A stretch of DNA of 64,000 bases from JACVRN01 sp035276685 (GCA_035276685.1 DATELK010000092.1:62001-126000); one strand, 5' to 3'; positions 24,380 through 32,668 are shown, counted from the first letter of the stretch. Notes: generated from the sequence alone by a model not told the origin. A program made the numbers and translations.

Positions 24380-24844
24380 CTTCCTGGCGAAGTTCTCCGC
24401 GATGTTGCCTATGACGGGGAGCTTGAACCACTCGCCCTGATAGGCTTTGTAGGCGCTAAAGATAAGGGCCGCGAACCATGCCAGCCAGATGAGCGGAACC
24501 AGCAGCCCTATGAAGGCGAAGGCTTCCGAGATGGCAGAGAGAACGCCAATCAGTATGCTCAGCACTACGAAGAGTACTATCCAGCCCGCTATGAGCAGCA
24601 GCGACTGTAGCGCGTGAAAGCGAGCGAAGCGATTCTGCTTCTCTATAATCACCATGACGAGCGCTATGATGCCGATGGGATAGCCGAGCGCCGCCGCCAG
24701 GTTGGCCTCAAGGCCGCCCAGAGCCGTCTTACCCTTCGGGCCGTCATTGCCACCGCCGGGCGGCTGCGTCATGGGTGCGTTCGGTGGTGTGCCGTAGGGG
24801 CTGCCGTAGCCTTGCTGCTGTTGGCCGGGCGGGGGATTCTGCAT
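24377..24844 (-). CDS. DUF4870/Tic20-like membrane protein
   Basis: A 155-aa protein with a Pro/Gln/Gly-rich N-terminal 40 residues and three to four transmembrane helices. The segment RFARFHALQSLLL is the signature of the DUF4870 (Tic20-like) family, and AFAFIGLLVPLIWLAWFAALIFSAYKAYQGEWFKLPVIG the typical end. Function in bacteria is not established. Confidence 0.88.
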   Translation of the reverse strand: MQNPPPGQQQQGYGSPYGTPPNAPMTQPPGGGNDGPKGKTALGGLEANLAAALGYPIGIIALVMVIIEKQNRFARFHALQSLLLIAGWIVLFVVLSILIGVLSAISEAFAFIGLLVPLIWLAWFAALIFSAYKAYQGEWFKLPVIGNIAENFARK

Positions 24845-25062
24845 CGTAATTATTCTCCTTCGGAAAGTCTGTGAATTTTAAGATTCCTTGTTGCTCGTAT
24901 AAGCCCGCCTGAAACCCTTCGAGCGCGCTTCTCGCCTGACGCGACTCGGCTCTAACCTTTGAGCCTGAAAAAAACTTTCACTTGGCAACGGGAATCTTAT
25001 GCTAACGACTACACGTCGCGCAACATTTTGCCGTAATATTGTGCGGGCAGGTCGGAGAAAAT

Positions 25063-25308
25063 ATGAGAGCAAAAGTTTACGTCACGCTCAAGCCGGGCGT
25101 GCTGGACCCGCAGGGCAAGGCCATACAGCATTCCGTAGAGCTTCTGGGCTACGACGGCATAGCGGACGTTCGACAGGGAAAGTATTTCGAGATAGCTCTG
25201 GACGGCGCGCTTCAGGAGACGGAGGCCCGTGAGACCGCCACCCGCATGGCCCGTGAGGTTCTCTCAAATCCCGTCATCGAAGACTTCCGCGTGGAGATAG
25301 AAGGATGA
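25063..25308 (+). CDS. purS: Phosphoribosylformylglycinamidine synthase subunit PurS
   Basis: The 81-aa protein (MRAKVYVTLKPGVLDPQGKA, ending FRVEIEG) is the small linker subunit that joins PurL and the glutaminase PurQ in FGAM synthetase. A GGAGA site precedes the ATG at 25063. The TGA overlaps an ATG that begins purQ in the uninterrupted locus; here that purQ copy reads only MKFGVIVFTYS before a stop (25305-25340), because an 11.3-kb element is inserted. purS itself is intact. Confidence 0.95.
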   Translation: MRAKVYVTLKPGVLDPQGKAIQHSVELLGYDGIADVRQGKYFEIALDGALQETEARETATRMAREVLSNPVIEDFRVEIEG

Positions 25309-25327
25309 AATTCGGCGTCATCGTTTT
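25279..25327 (+). repeat. Left attachment repeat (attL)
   Basis: Identical to 36624-36672. It spans the last ten codons of purS, the ATGA overlap and the first seven codons of purQ. Confidence 0.9.
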
Positions 25328-25369
25328 CACTTACAGTTAGCATCCTTGCTGCCAACTGAGCAGAACCGA

Positions 25370-25395
25370 ATTACAGGCACACAAGAGGCACACAA
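25370..25395 (+). repeat. Subterminal repeat, left copy
   Basis: A 26-bp sequence beginning ATTACAGGCACAC matches 36444-36469 at 24 positions, in the same orientation. Each lies just inside an end of the element, as arm-type recombinase binding sites do. The right copy forms the 3' end of the recombinase gene, so a partial duplication of that gene end is the alternative explanation. Confidence 0.6.
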
Positions 25396-25429
25396 GTGTT
25401 TCGTGATGTTGCCTGTTTCAAGGGCTTCC

Positions 25430-26254
25430 TTATTTCGTACCCTTCTTTCGTTTTCGATATTCGCGTGAAGCATCACGCCTCGCAGCATATTTTCCGCACT
25501 CGTAGCAGTAGTTGCGCTGATTGGCTCGCGGCCTGCGTCCAAAGGTAGGCGGCTTATAAAAGTTTCCACACGAGGCGCAAATAACTGGCCCGTGAGTTCT
25601 CACAACTGCTCTCATCAGTTCGACTGTTAATGCTCCGAATAGACTATTGCTGAGTGGATAGCTGATGTTTATGTAAGCTGGATTCCACTGAATACGAGGG
25701 CGGACATTAGCAATGTCTACCCAAACATTCATGTACCTTACTAATAGCGATTTTTCTCCACTTATCTCTTCCGGCAGACTCGATTCTGAGACGCTTAGTA
25801 CAATCCAGTCTTGCTTCTTCCCTTTCTCATTCCGGTGAAGATGCGAAGCCAGACTAAGCACCGCCCTACTCATCCGAGCGAACTTATGCCATAACTCAAT
25901 TGATTCACTACCTGTTGGTTTACACGACTTGTCCATAGCCTTAGGGTTAAAGATTGGCGGATTGTGTGTGGCGGGTAAATTATGCTTACAAAGTCCTAAG
26001 ACACCCCAAGTCTGAGCAAACTGTAGTATGGTTTCAGCCTCAACAAATGCGAGATTGGCAAATTCTATAATCAAACCTTCTTCAGGCTCTTTAGTGATAA
26101 ACTGAGAGTCCACCACCTCCCAAATCAAAGCCCCATTAAGCAACTCCACCTTTCTAGGGATTTTCAATAAGCCGTTGTGAAACTCAGGGAACGGATTTTC
26201 ACCTGTGTTTGTGTTCTGCTGTAAAAACCCACTCCACCTCGTTGCATTACTCAC
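25430..26254 (-). CDS. Element-encoded protein with C-terminal zinc finger
   Basis: This 274-aa protein starts with GTG at 26254. The N-terminal 220 residues match no family known to me. The C-terminus has CASCGNFYKPP, then 20 residues later YCYECGKYAARRDASREYRKRKK, a C-x2-C/C-x2-C finger followed by a basic tail. The arrangement recalls CGNR-type zinc fingers at the ends of bacterial regulators, so DNA or RNA binding is likely. It lies at the left end of the element and is divergent from the primase gene; about 180 bp between them contain the motif TATTCACGTGATA. Confidence 0.6.
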   Translation of the reverse strand: MSNATRWSGFLQQNTNTGENPFPEFHNGLLKIPRKVELLNGALIWEVVDSQFITKEPEEGLIIEFANLAFVEAETILQFAQTWGVLGLCKHNLPATHNPPIFNPKAMDKSCKPTGSESIELWHKFARMSRAVLSLASHLHRNEKGKKQDWIVLSVSESSLPEEISGEKSLLVRYMNVWVDIANVRPRIQWNPAYINISYPLSNSLFGALTVELMRAVVRTHGPVICASCGNFYKPPTFGRRPRANQRNYCYECGKYAARRDASREYRKRKKGTK

Positions 26255-26288
26255 AGCTTATGCCCTCACAGCTTTGCGTGATATTCAC

Positions 26289-26417
26289 GTGATACAAGAA
26301 AAAATTCGCGTAATAGAAAATATCACAACTTGGATTGATAAAATGGAGGCAGACACAGAGAAAACTGCTGTCTCAGGGAGAACTCTGCAATTTTACACGC
26401 TAATAAGGCGATTTTAA
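26289..26417 (+). CDS. Possible small ORF upstream of primase
   Basis: A 42-codon frame from GTG at 26289 ends in SGRTLQFYTLIRRF. The piece RTLQFYT resembles the first helix-turn-helix of MerR-like regulators, but the frame stops there. There is no convincing ribosome binding site. It may be a leader peptide, a remnant or chance. Confidence 0.25.
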   Translation: MIQEKIRVIENITTWIDKMEADTEKTAVSGRTLQFYTLIRRF

Positions 26418-26432
26418 GGAAAAGAAAAAGAA

Positions 26433-28739
26433 ATGACCGAAAACAGCAAACCGCCGGTAGCGGCAACTACCGACGGCTTACAAAACGAAAACATAGCTGA
26501 CAGAGCAAATGCTTCCAAGAGCTATTTTATCGAACCTGAAGAAACTGCACAAGCTAACCTAGAGTACGCTTTACAGTACGCTTCAAGAAACTGGAAAGTA
26601 ATCCCGCTCCATACGCCGGAGGCTCAGGGACAATGCTCCTGTCGCAAGAAGGACTGTTCGAGCGTGGGCAAACACCCCCGCACGATGAACGGCCTCAAGG
26701 ATGCCACTACAGACGAGAAGAAGATTCGTATTTGGTGGGGAATGTGGCCTGAGGCTAACATAGGCGTCGTAACTGGCGCAGAATCGGGCATCATTGTCTT
26801 AGACGTTGACCCTAGACATGGCGGTGGCGAAAGCCTCACTCGACTACAGGACGAACACGGAGAATTACCGGAGACTCCTGAAAGTAGTACGGGCGGGGGC
26901 GGCGTTCACATAATCTTTGCTCAGTCTGGGACTGCCTTACGAAACTCGGCAGGCAAGCTAGGAGCAGGTCTTGATATTCGCGCAGACGGCGGATACATAG
27001 TCGCCCCTCCTTCACTTCACCAGAGCGGAAGACGCTACGGCTGGATGAACTACGAAGAGTCTTTGGCCTCCATGCCTGACTGGATGATGCGATTGCTCAC
27101 GGAGACGCCCAAGCGAGAAGTTGCGCGAAGGCAGAAGGGGAGGTCTAACCCTTTCGATAGTTCTTCGGGCGAGTTTATTCCCGAAGGTAGGCGCAACTCT
27201 ACGCTGGCGAGTCTGGCGGGCAGGATGCGCCGTTGGGGCATTGAAGAAGCCGAAATGACTGCTGCGCTGCTCGTGGCAAACGAAAACAGATGCAGCCCTC
27301 CTCTACCGGAAGAAGAAGTGAGAAGCATTGCTACTTCAGTTAGCCGTTACGACCCGAAGGAAAGCTTCTTTGGCGAAGATGAAATCATCGGTTCTGCTCT
27401 GGCTACTTTGGTGCAGGCTTCACTATCCGATGCCGGAAACGCAGAATGTATGGCGGCACTATACGGCAATGTGTTCCGCTACGACCACACCCGCAAGAAA
27501 TGGCTCGCTTGGGATGGTATAAGATGGAACATAGACGATAAAGGCTTAGCCAGAAAACTTGCCGTTAGAGTAGTGAGAGCAAGGCATCAAGCGGCTATTG
27601 AAGTCGAAGACTTGGATGCCCGCAAGCGTCTTTCTCATTGGGGGCTGACGAGCGAGAACATAATAAGAATCAACGCCCTATTGCAGATGGCACAAGTGCT
27701 TGAACCTTTCAGCACGACGATTGAGCAGTACGACGCTAATCCTCTTCTTGCTACCACGCAGAATGGAACTCTTGATTTAAGAGACGGCATCTTTAGAGAA
27801 TCGCACCCTGAAGACTATCTGACGAAGCAGCTAGGGGCTACTTACGATTCCAATGCTACTTGTCCTCGCTGGCAGAAGTTCCTAGACGAGATATTCAACG
27901 AAGACAGGGAACTCATCGAATACATCCAGAAGGCAGTCGGGTATTCACTCACGGGCAACACTAGCGAGCAAGTAGTCTTCCTTTGCTATGGCAACGGGGC
28001 GAACGGAAAGAGCGTCTTCCTAGATGTATTGAGCGAGTTGTTAGGCGATTACGCCGGAGCAGCCAGCTTTGAGACCTTCGACGCTGGAAGGCGCAACGAA
28101 GCCAGTAACGACCTCGCGGCCTTAAAGGGCAAAAGAATCGTTACGGTCATAGAGACGGAAGAAGACCGCAGGCTCGCAGAGGCGAAGGTAAAGGCCGTAA
28201 CAGGGCAGGATGCTATCTCTTGCCGCTTCCTTTACGGTGAATACTTCACTTACGTTCCGCAGTTCAAAATCTGGATGGCACTTAATCACCTACCCATCAT
28301 TCGCGGCGTTGATAGGGGCATCTGGCGCAGAATCCGTGTTATTCCTTTTACTCAGTCATTTGAGGGCAGAGCGGACAAGAGCCTGATTACGAAGCTACGC
28401 GATGAACTATCCGGCATCCTGAATTGGGCGTTGGAAGGCTTGAGAAAGTGGCAGGAGACGGGCTTAGGCGAGCTACCGCAGGCGATGAAAGAAGCGACGG
28501 AACAGTACCGCCGCGATAATGACTCCATCGGCCAGTGGCTAGAGGAACGTACAACCCCTAATCCTTTGGGAATGATGCGAGCTAAAGTAGGCTACTTGGA
28601 TTACGTATCTTGGGCAGAGGAACGCGGAGAAAGGCCGTTCAGCCAGAAGAATTGGAGTAAGGCGTTAATCGAGAAGGGCTACATGAAAGACCGCAACAGA
28701 GAAGGATATAGCTACTTTGGTCTGGAACTGGACGGATAA
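26433..28739 (+). CDS. P4-type primase-polymerase/SF3 helicase
   Basis: This 768-aa protein should replicate the element. Residues about 40-230 form a bifunctional primase-polymerase domain (NWKVIPLH, CSCRKKDCSSVGKHPR, LDVDPRHGG with catalytic Asp residues, STGGGGVHI). A PriCT-1-like segment (RNSTLASLAGRMRRWGI, PLPEEEVRSIATSV) follows near 255-305. The C-terminal half is a D5_N plus SF3 helicase, with Walker A GNGANGKS near 520-527 and Walker B VIETEED. AAGGAAA precedes the ATG. Proteins of this kind drive replication of P4-like satellites and some plasmids. Confidence 0.93.
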   Translation: MTENSKPPVAATTDGLQNENIADRANASKSYFIEPEETAQANLEYALQYASRNWKVIPLHTPEAQGQCSCRKKDCSSVGKHPRTMNGLKDATTDEKKIRIWWGMWPEANIGVVTGAESGIIVLDVDPRHGGGESLTRLQDEHGELPETPESSTGGGGVHIIFAQSGTALRNSAGKLGAGLDIRADGGYIVAPPSLHQSGRRYGWMNYEESLASMPDWMMRLLTETPKREVARRQKGRSNPFDSSSGEFIPEGRRNSTLASLAGRMRRWGIEEAEMTAALLVANENRCSPPLPEEEVRSIATSVSRYDPKESFFGEDEIIGSALATLVQASLSDAGNAECMAALYGNVFRYDHTRKKWLAWDGIRWNIDDKGLARKLAVRVVRARHQAAIEVEDLDARKRLSHWGLTSENIIRINALLQMAQVLEPFSTTIEQYDANPLLATTQNGTLDLRDGIFRESHPEDYLTKQLGATYDSNATCPRWQKFLDEIFNEDRELIEYIQKAVGYSLTGNTSEQVVFLCYGNGANGKSVFLDVLSELLGDYAGAASFETFDAGRRNEASNDLAALKGKRIVTVIETEEDRRLAEAKVKAVTGQDAISCRFLYGEYFTYVPQFKIWMALNHLPIIRGVDRGIWRRIRVIPFTQSFEGRADKSLITKLRDELSGILNWALEGLRKWQETGLGELPQAMKEATEQYRRDNDSIGQWLEERTTPNPLGMMRAKVGYLDYVSWAEERGERPFSQKNWSKALIEKGYMKDRNREGYSYFGLELDG

Positions 28740-28745
28740 GAGGGT

Positions 28746-28849
28746 GATGTATGGAATGTAGGTTGTGAATCAATCTCGGTAAAAGTCTCTTAGTAGAAGC
28801 TCATAAGAGAAGTTTTCTGAAAAAGGTTCACAACCTGCACAACCTACAT
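28746..28849 (+). repeat. Structured repeat element, copy A
   Basis: Perfect 12-bp outer arms ATGTAGGTTGTG (28756-28767) and CACAACCTACAT (28838-28849) enclose a core that closely resembles copy B at 30029-30131, including TGTGAATCA and AAAAAGGTTCACA. The outer arms differ in sequence between copies but stay self-complementary in each. The left arm can also pair with TTCACAACCT at 28827-28836, so two alternative foldings exist. It lies between the primase and HEPN-like genes. Confidence 0.75.
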
Positions 28850-28918
28850 AGAATGATTGCTAATTCCACTCTGGTTGAATGAGTTGTTAGACCGACTTCC
28901 GTGCGGCGGAACACGTTT

Positions 28919-29845
28919 TCACCAGTTTTTCTGTATCGTTGTTTGCTCAAACTTAGCACGTGTACCCGATACTTCCTTCCATAATTGATTTGCAGTTTCT
29001 GCCATTACCGCCGCTATTTCGCGCGGCCCAATGGTAGCCCTTTTCCCTTCAGGACTACTATGAGCACCGCTATTCCTCAGAGCACGTAAATAATGCAACA
29101 AAGCTCGCACTTCTGTTGTAATTAAGCGATGCTTCGTTATTTTCCACCTCAATCTAAACATTAGCTCAATTAAATCATATATATCAGCATCTGACGCTGG
29201 CTCTACCCGCCCTTTCACATCAATCATTATTTTACGAACTTGAGCAATTTTACGAAGCACCCCTTCTAACCCTCTACCTGAAATCAAAACCCCTACTTCA
29301 TCGAAACCCATAGAGAAGAGGTTTCTGGCTAAACGAAAGTCTGCTTCTAACTCTGGAGGTAATCCAAGCTCAAATGTTAAGAACTGACCATCAGATTCCT
29401 TTAGCTGATAGTATCCTTTCAAGAGTTCTTTTGTATCTGTAATAAGTTGTTCGATTTCTAAAGAGATTCGGTCTGATGCACTATAGCGTTCCCAGTGTTC
29501 AAGCAATTCATGTTGGTGTAAGAATCCGTATGCCGCTCCGTTTTTTACAAGCCGCTTATTGTATAGTAATAACTCTTCGCCTGCACGAATAAGGTCATAC
29601 ACCACGTCTTTGGCTTTTTCGATAGTTTCTGTATCATCTACGAAAGGCATATCATCGTCTTCCACGAATCCTAGTCCATTTAGCGACTCAATGCTCGTTG
29701 TCAGTTTACTCACTGCTTCAAAAAGCTTTTCTTCGGTCTCAAACCAAGAGCCAAGATGCGCCAAGTTAAACAGCCCGAAACTTTTGATAGTTACTGGCGC
29801 AACATTGTCAATATATTCTTCCCACGATGACCAAAGCCAAGCCAT
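28919..29845 (-). CDS. HEPN/DUF4145-like protein with R-x4-H motif
   Basis: A 308-aa mostly helical protein; the ATG at 29845 has AAAGGA 7 nt upstream. Near residues 258-263 the sequence LRALRNSGAH contains R-x4-H, the catalytic signature of HEPN RNases, in the context of the DUF4145 type (IYDLIELMFR earlier). HEPN proteins are often toxins or abortive-infection effectors that cleave RNA. Here the family is inferred from the motif and helical layout. The gene sits between two copies of a structured repeat and has its own upstream inverted repeat, suggesting tight control. No obvious MNT-type antitoxin gene is adjacent. Confidence 0.55.
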   Translation of the reverse strand: MAWLWSSWEEYIDNVAPVTIKSFGLFNLAHLGSWFETEEKLFEAVSKLTTSIESLNGLGFVEDDDMPFVDDTETIEKAKDVVYDLIRAGEELLLYNKRLVKNGAAYGFLHQHELLEHWERYSASDRISLEIEQLITDTKELLKGYYQLKESDGQFLTFELGLPPELEADFRLARNLFSMGFDEVGVLISGRGLEGVLRKIAQVRKIMIDVKGRVEPASDADIYDLIELMFRLRWKITKHRLITTEVRALLHYLRALRNSGAHSSPEGKRATIGPREIAAVMAETANQLWKEVSGTRAKFEQTTIQKNW

Positions 29846-29889
29846 GCACAATTCCTTTCAATAGTCGGTTCTAGTTTACAGGTGTCGGT

Positions 29890-29938
29890 CTAGGTCGCAG
29901 AGTTCGGCATTTTGTTTTTTAGCGTGACTGCGACCTAG
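29890..29938 (-). promoter_or_regulatory. Inverted repeat upstream of the HEPN-like gene
   Basis: CTAGGTCGCAG (29890-29900) and CTGCGACCTAG (29928-29938) are perfect 11-bp inverted arms around a 27-nt T-rich loop, 45 bp upstream of the HEPN-like start. It could be an operator or a leader hairpin. It lies in the 654-bp gap 29846-30499, which also holds copy B of the structured repeat and a terminator-like hairpin. Confidence 0.5.
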
Positions 29939-30028
29939 TTCCTTGTAGGGTGTAAATGACCGCCAGTAGCGGCCTACAGGCCAGCAGAGCGTTATTTGCT
30001 GCCTCTGGATATTCTACTCCCGCCTTTT

Positions 30029-30131
30029 GATGTATGAAATGTACCTTGTGAATCATTTTGGGGAAAGTACCTCTTATGAAGCGATAAAGGAAAAGTTTCT
30101 CTAAAAAGGTTCACATCATACATTTCATACA
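30029..30131 (+). repeat. Structured repeat element, copy B
   Basis: Outer arms TGTATGAAATGTA (30031-30043) and TACATTTCATACA (30119-30131) are perfectly complementary over 13 bp. The core resembles copy A (28746-28849) and has the same orientation. Sequence differences in one arm are matched in the other arm, which points to conservation of structure. Confidence 0.75.
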
Positions 30132-30272
30132 CACCTTGCGGCCTGTAGAAGCTTATAAAAAAGTTATACAACGTCAACTCCCTGAAATTCACATTAAGCT
30201 CTATAGATTCAGATGGTTAGGCATCTTATGACTTCGTACAGGGGTTTCGCACATAGGAGTTTACAAAATTAC

Positions 30273-30312
30273 AGCCTAATACTGGATGTTTAGGCTTGAA
30301 AAGAGATTTTTT
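30273..30312 (+). terminator. Terminator-like hairpin with no upstream gene
   Basis: AGCCTAA and TTAGGCT form a stem with a short loop, followed a few bases later by eight T. On the plus strand it would end a transcript that includes copy B of the structured repeat, although no plus-strand gene is present. The rest of the gap to 30499 shows no ORF with a ribosome binding site. Confidence 0.4.
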
Positions 30313-30499
30313 TTAGAATACTCAGGCCACCCCATCAAGCCTTCTCAAAAAGGAGTCTCTTTAACAACTACAGCAAAATTCTGGAAGAGTGAGAGAATTT
30401 GTATAAAACTGGCTTAGAACATTGTGCTTCAAATAGGAGTATGGGTATTAGGGTATCAGTGCAGTGCTGAGATAAAAGAGCGGTGAGCGTTTTGCATTA

Positions 30500-32014
30500 C
30501 TACCGCTTAGGTTTCGGCTGAGGCTTCATGATGCTTTTCGGGCGACGTTGTGCGGGTCGCCTTATACGAAGTAGGTCTTTGTGGCGCTTCTCTATAATGT
30601 AGATGAGCCGTTGATGCGAAACTCCTAACATTCTGGCAGCTATAGTTACTCTGCCTTTCGATAGAATAAGAGCCTGCTTTATCAGGTCGTATTCATAGCT
30701 TCGCACTTCTTCAATTAGATTCCTCTTGGAAAAAGTCTTGGCTTTGCGCGGGCTAAGATGCCCGCCTAACTCTTCCATGATAACAAGGGCGGCTTTTCCA
30801 GCGTGGCTTATAGCTCCTGCTTCTTGTGCCACTTCGATAGCGTGTTGAAGTGTGGCGTATGCCTGACTGTAGAAGCGCAGTCGAGCTAATGCTATGCCGT
30901 GAGTTATCAATGCCTCCGCTAATAAGTCTTGCTGACCACTTGGCTCAAGCAATACGACAGAATCTCGCGCCACTCGTTCGGCTTCCACATTCTGGCCTTC
31001 AGCGAGAAAAACGCGGGCGCGAGTTTCTTCAAATTGTCCTAATAAATTATTGTCTTTTAAATTCAGGATAATCTTTCGCGCTCGGTCTAAATGTTCGTGC
31101 GCTTCTTTAAACTTTCCCGCTTTGAAGTAGAGATAACCAAGATTGTTTTCTACGTTGGAAAGCCCCCATTTGTGGTCAGCTTGCTCAAAGTGATAACTTG
31201 CCGCCGCATACTCTATAAAAGCGCGGTCTGTATAGTCCTCTCTCTTTTTATCCTTCCCTACGTTCTCCCATAGATTGCCTAGATTGTTATGATAACTGCC
31301 TTTTAAAGTGTGGCTATTAATACGGTCAAACAGTTCTGCATCATCAAGTAGAATTTCAAGAGCATCATTCAAACGATGTTCGGAATACTCCACCATAGCA
31401 AGGCGAATCAGCGCCTTTGCCTTTAGCTCATCCTCTGTCCACAGCTTCGCCAACACTTCATTAAGGATTAGACGTGCTTCCTCATAATCTCCGGTTCGCC
31501 AGTAGCAAAGAGCAAGTTCCGTCTGCGCCTCCGCTACCTTCGCGTTACTAATCTTTTCAAAAGCAGAGATGCTTTCGCTGATGAAGTCCTTTGCTGTCTC
31601 TTGCGCGTCTGGAATCTGGCGTTTACTGCCTATCCATCCGGTCAGGACTCCTGCCCTTAATAAGACTTCTGCTGCCGTGTTCTGTTCTAGCCCCTCAAGT
31701 TGAGGGCGCTCGCCAAGTCGTTTCCATAACTCGCTCATAGCGCTACGTGCAGCCTCATAATCTCCGGTCTCTTCAAGACCTTTAGCTAGTTGACAGCGAA
31801 GCTCCGCCCTTTGGTTATGACTTAATGTCGGACTTTCCAGTTGACTCATGAGTGAGGCGAGTAAAGTCATAGAGGGATAGACCTTTCCAAAGTAGTAGCT
31901 GAAACGCTCGCCATCATAACGGGCCGCTCTAACACTTGCAAGATTTTTACAAAGCTGGTCTATTGTTCCGCGCAAAATATTTTGCTCCCACTTCGCTTGC
32001 AAAATTTTTTGCAA
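30500..32014 (-). CDS. TPR protein with C-terminal Fis-type helix-turn-helix
   Basis: The 504-aa protein is built of about nine TPR-like helical hairpins (residues about 50-430; clear units LALCYWRTGDYEEARLIL, NLGYLYFKAGKFKEAHEHL), followed by a Fis-type helix-turn-helix (LIKQALILSKGRVTIAARML, then GVSHQRLIYIIEKRHKDLL) and a basic tail. It looks like a regulator whose TPRs bind a peptide or protein. The frame opens at a TTG (32014) with no ribosome binding site; the first in-frame ATG is at 31870. It is divergent from a small secreted peptide gene with only 22 bp between the frames. Confidence 0.75.
   Translation of the reverse strand: MQKILQAKWEQNILRGTIDQLCKNLASVRAARYDGERFSYYFGKVYPSMTLLASLMSQLESPTLSHNQRAELRCQLAKGLEETGDYEAARSAMSELWKRLGERPQLEGLEQNTAAEVLLRAGVLTGWIGSKRQIPDAQETAKDFISESISAFEKISNAKVAEAQTELALCYWRTGDYEEARLILNEVLAKLWTEDELKAKALIRLAMVEYSEHRLNDALEILLDDAELFDRINSHTLKGSYHNNLGNLWENVGKDKKREDYTDRAFIEYAAASYHFEQADHKWGLSNVENNLGYLYFKAGKFKEAHEHLDRARKIILNLKDNNLLGQFEETRARVFLAEGQNVEAERVARDSVVLLEPSGQQDLLAEALITHGIALARLRFYSQAYATLQHAIEVAQEAGAISHAGKAALVIMEELGGHLSPRKAKTFSKRNLIEEVRSYEYDLIKQALILSKGRVTIAARMLGVSHQRLIYIIEKRHKDLLRIRRPAQRRPKSIMKPQPKPKR
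31972..32014. promoter_or_regulatory. Two near-identical palindromes between regulator and peptide genes
   Basis: GCAAAATATTTTGC (31972-31985) is a perfect palindrome, and GCAAAATTTTTTGC (31999-32012), 27 bp further, differs at one base and extends to TTGCAAAA-TT-TTTTGCAA. A weaker relative, TTGCAAGATTTTTACAA, starts at 31937. They lie at the divergent gene starts and look like operator sites, possibly of the TPR-Fis regulator itself. Confidence 0.6.
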
Positions 32015-32035
32015 ACATACTTTAGGAGAAACAAA

Positions 32036-32266
32036 ATGAACAACTTACGGAAATTGTGTGCTGTGATGGTTCTGTTACTGGCACTATCGTTTACTGTTCT
32101 TGCTGAAGGTCAGACTAATTGCCCGGGCATCACTCAAGAGACTGTAGCAGGTGATATACAGAATGGAGTAACAGACGAGATGCAGAGTGGAGTCCAGTCA
32201 ACAGATACGGATACGATAACACAGACCACATTCACGCTAATCTTAGTCATGCTGTCAGTGGTCTAG
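32036..32266 (+). CDS. Small secreted peptide precursor
   Basis: A 76-aa protein with AGGAG 7 nt before the ATG at 32036. It has a Sec signal peptide (NNLRKLCAVMVLLLALSFTVLA, cleavage near A23), a polar Gln/Thr/Asp-rich centre and a hydrophobic end (TFTLILVMLSVV) that could be a membrane anchor or the active peptide. No family is recognised. Its divergent partner is a TPR-Fis regulator, an arrangement expected for a peptide signal and its receptor or for a regulated secreted effector. Confidence 0.6.
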   Translation: MNNLRKLCAVMVLLLALSFTVLAEGQTNCPGITQETVAGDIQNGVTDEMQSGVQSTDTDTITQTTFTLILVMLSVV

Positions 32267-32413
32267 TTGAATCCTATAGTTAGAAACGCTCTAGGCTGCC
32301 GTGAGTGCCTCACGGGTGGCTAGGTTGTGGTGTGCAACGAGGCGTAATGCTTTAGGTTTGCCAAAGGCATAAATCCACATAAGTTTTGGTATTTTAGGTT
32401 CTTGAATCTTTGA

Positions 32414-32668
32414 CAATCTCATATTGGGCTGTCGCAGAATAAGTTGGTTAGCCATCTTGGATTTAACGGAGAGATTACACAGGATTATATTTCTGCCTAC
32501 GAACGTGCAATAAGAGAACCACCTTTGCCAGTCTTGTTAAAGTATGCGCAGGCGGCTAATGTTTATGTTTATGTTTTGATAGATGACAAGATTGACATAT
32601 CACTGCGAATACCGTGGGAGCAAAAGAGTGAAAGAGTCTTAAGCGTTTCAGGAAAGCATAAGAAGTAA
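32414..32668 (+). pseudogene. XRE-family regulator remnant
   Basis: The frame reads GLSQNKLVSHLGFNGEITQDYISAYERAIREPPLPVLLKYA, the second half of an XRE helix-turn-helix and the conserved segment after it. An in-frame TGA at 32411 cuts off the first helix, and no ATG or ribosome binding site is present upstream. It is either a decayed gene or one that starts at a weak TTG (32444) and lacks the first part of the domain. Confidence 0.55.

Noticed and set aside
25063..25308. purS disrupted by the element
   Set aside because: The reading frame and all conserved residues are intact and the stop is at the normal place; only the junction with purQ is affected.
28746..30131. Type III toxin-antitoxin RNA repeats
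   Set aside because: Only two copies, more than 1 kb apart on either side of the gene, whereas type III antitoxins are tandem short repeats just upstream of the toxin.
30500..32266. RRNPP (arbitrium-like) quorum-sensing system
   Set aside because: The DNA-binding domain is C-terminal and of Fis type, and the peptide is directed to the Sec pathway in a Gram-negative background; similarity in principle only.
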